A stretch of 64,000 nucleotides of DNA from Alphaproteobacteria bacterium (GTDB lineage Bacteria > Pseudomonadota > Alphaproteobacteria > Micropepsales > Micropepsaceae), in assembly GCA_016124635.1 (NCBI GenBank), contig WGNJ01000003.1:62001-126000 (forward strand), read 5' to 3'. A program made the position numbers and the translations under genes. Below, one piece after another: positions 62,475 to 64,000 of this stretch. Under the pieces are notes generated by a model. The model did not search any database, was not told the origin of the DNA, and saw only the letters and a list, made by a program, of their open reading frames with translations. Each line of letters opens with the position of its first letter. The first letter of the stretch is position 1.

Positions 62475-64000
62475 ATGAGCGATTCTACCTCTTCCGTCGG
62501 CCACCGCGATTTGGCCAATGCGATCCGCGCCCTCTCCATCGACGCTGTGGAGAAAGCGGCAAGCGGTCATCCCGGCATGCCGATGGGAATGGCAGATACG
62601 GCAACGGTCCTCTTCACCCGGTTCCTGAAATTCGATCCGAGCGAACCGAAGTGGCCTGATCGAGATCGCTTCGTCCTGTCGGCCGGCCACGGCTCGATGC
62701 TGCTTTATTCATTGCTGCACCTGACCGGCTACTCGGACATCACCATCGAGGACATCAAGAATTTCCGGCAGCTCGGTAGCCCATGCGCCGGCCATCCGGA
62801 ATACGGCCACGGCGCCGGCGTCGAGACGACGACTGGTCCGCTCGGCCAAGGTATCGCGACAGCCGTCGGTATGGCGCTCGGCGAACGGATACTTGCAGCG
62901 CGTTTCGGCGACGACCTCGTCGATCACTACACCTACGTCATCGCCTCCGATGGCGATCTGATGGAAGGCATCAGCCACGAGGCCATCAGCCTCGCCGGCC
63001 ATTTGCGCCTGTCACGCCTCATCGTTCTTTTCGACGACAACGGCATCTCGATCGACGGCCCGACCAGCCTGACGGAATCCGGCGATCAGGTCGCGCGCTT
63101 CGAAGCCGCGGGTTGGTCCGCGTCGCGCGTCGACGGTCACGATCCCGAAGCCGTCGCCGCCGCGATCGAATCCGCGAAAGCATCGGATCGCCCGTCGCTC
63201 ATTGCCTGCCGCACCATCATCGGCTATGGCGCACCGAAGAAGCAGGGTACCGCAAGTGCGCACGGTTCAGCGCTTGGTGCTGAGGAAGCTGCCGCCGCAA
63301 AAGCCGCCCTCGGTTGGTCGTATCCGCCGTTTGAGATTCCAGCGCACATAAGAAGCGCGTGGCTCGAGTTTGGTAAGCGTGGCAAGCCCGAGCGTGAGCA
63401 GTGGCAGCGTCGCCTCGTCAACACCAGCCCGGATGTCCAAGCCGGCTTCAAGCGCGCAATCGCGGGCGAGCTTCCGGCTGAACTTGGCGCAGCGTTATCG
63501 AGCTATCGAAAGGCACTGACCGAGAAGCCGGTGAAAGTTGCCACCCGCAAAGCCTCCGAGATGGCGCTCGAAGTCGTCAACGCGAACGTGGCCGAGACGA
63601 TCGGCGGTTCGGCCGACCTGACAGGCTCGAACAACACACGCACGAAAGGTATGGAGGCGATCGAAGCCAACGACTTCCGCGGCCGCTTCATCCACTACGG
63701 CGTTCGCGAGCATGGCATGGCGGCGGCCATGAACGGCCTCGCCCTCCACGGCGGAATCATTCCTTATTCTGGGACCTTTCTCGTCTTCTCGGATTATTGC
63801 CGCCCCTCGATCCGTCTCGCCGCGCTCATGGGTCAACGCGTGATCCACGTCATGACGCACGACTCGATCGGGCTTGGTGAAGACGGACCGACGCACCAGC
63901 CCGTCGAGCACCTGAGCGCCTTGCGCGCGATCCCCAACCTAAACGTCTTTCGTCCGGCCGATGCGGTTGAAACGGCTGAGTGTTGGGAAATCGCGCTACG
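62475..64000 (+). CDS. tkt: transketolase, 3' end beyond window
   Basis: The visible 508 residues belong to a thiamine-diphosphate transketolase of the pentose phosphate and Calvin pathways. Seen are [31 protein letters not shown], the TPP motif [13 protein letters not shown]...DDNGISIDG, and the Pyr domain [12 protein letters not shown] with [15 protein letters not shown] and [19 protein letters not shown]. The ATG at 62475 gives [20 protein letters not shown]. The frame has no stop and runs off the window, so about a quarter of the protein is missing. Confidence 0.97.
   Translation, partial: MSDSTSSVGHRDLANAIRALSIDAVEKAASGHPGMPMGMADTATVLFTRFLKFDPSEPKWPDRDRFVLSAGHGSMLLYSLLHLTGYSDITIEDIKNFRQLGSPCAGHPEYGHGAGVETTTGPLGQGIATAVGMALGERILAARFGDDLVDHYTYVIASDGDLMEGISHEAISLAGHLRLSRLIVLFDDNGISIDGPTSLTESGDQVARFEAAGWSASRVDGHDPEAVAAAIESAKASDRPSLIACRTIIGYGAPKKQGTASAHGSALGAEEAAAAKAALGWSYPPFEIPAHIRSAWLEFGKRGKPEREQWQRRLVNTSPDVQAGFKRAIAGELPAELGAALSSYRKALTEKPVKVATRKASEMALEVVNANVAETIGGSADLTGSNNTRTKGMEAIEANDFRGRFIHYGVREHGMAAAMNGLALHGGIIPYSGTFLVFSDYCRPSIRLAALMGQRVIHVMTHDSIGLGEDGPTHQPVEHLSALRAIPNLNVFRPADAVETAECWEIAL

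Overview
The window is one piece of a GC-rich alphaproteobacterial chromosome, most likely Hyphomicrobiales (Rhizobiales-type). Support comes from ChpT of the CckA-ChpT-CtrA relay, an EipA/DUF1134 protein, a MprF/LpiA plus AcvB/VirJ lipid pair, RpoH next to RluD, a serC-serA-purA block, and the order zapA - 6S RNA - formyl-THF cyclo-ligase - TIGR00282 phosphoesterase - YebC - ruvCAB - ybgC - tolQRAB - pal - cpoB - tilS - ftsH - folP - glmM. The folP product resembles mobile Sul sulfonamide-resistance enzymes more than ordinary FolP, which I recall being reported for the Rhodobiaceae.

Layout. 1-3.4 kb: a small unknown gene, a secreted beta-propeller protein, and three copies of a ~145-bp imperfect palindromic repeat. 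3.4-18.4 kb: a membrane protein and helicase HrpB, a PepSY-like protein, the divergent AcvB/LpiA pair, chpT, DUF3553-cysQ-MmcQ, eipA, a multi-PAS hybrid kinase, two tandem glycosyltransferase-like paralogues and a secreted protein with a Gly/Pro linker. 18.5-27.3 kb: serC (with a probable serC-type leader RNA), serA, purA, rpoH, rluD, a DUF6476 protein and a cyclase.

27.56-34.2 kb: tRNA-Glu(CTC) followed by a visibly more A/T-rich accessory segment. It holds a PIN-like DUF5615 protein, a membrane-anchored Mrr-type nuclease with a C-terminal zinc finger, a two-domain protein with a TIR/deoxyribosyltransferase-like domain, a serine recombinase, a small membrane protein, a DUF3800 protein and gene remnants. 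I read it as a genomic island with a defence flavour. 34.27-36.5 kb is a three-gene surface-glycan cassette (GT25, FkbM methyltransferase, sulfotransferase).

36.7-43.7 kb: a rhomboid protease, a candidate sRNA with an anti-Shine-Dalgarno loop and strong terminator, a FixL-like hybrid kinase with two almost identical PAS domains that both keep the haem-ligand histidine, a YqaA/DedA-like protein, PhzF, a TPR-like protein and thiD. 43.7-62.3 kb: the long minus-strand housekeeping block, covering cell wall precursor and folate synthesis, FtsH, tRNA modification, the Tol-Pal envelope machine, Holliday-junction resolution and division protein ZapA. The window ends inside tkt, which runs off the right edge.

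Most striking items: the Sul-like chromosomal folP beside glmM, the tandem FixL-type PAS kinase, the putative sRNA, the tRNA-Glu island with uncharacterised defence-like genes, the dispersed palindromes, and the lysyl-PG synthase/hydrolase pair.
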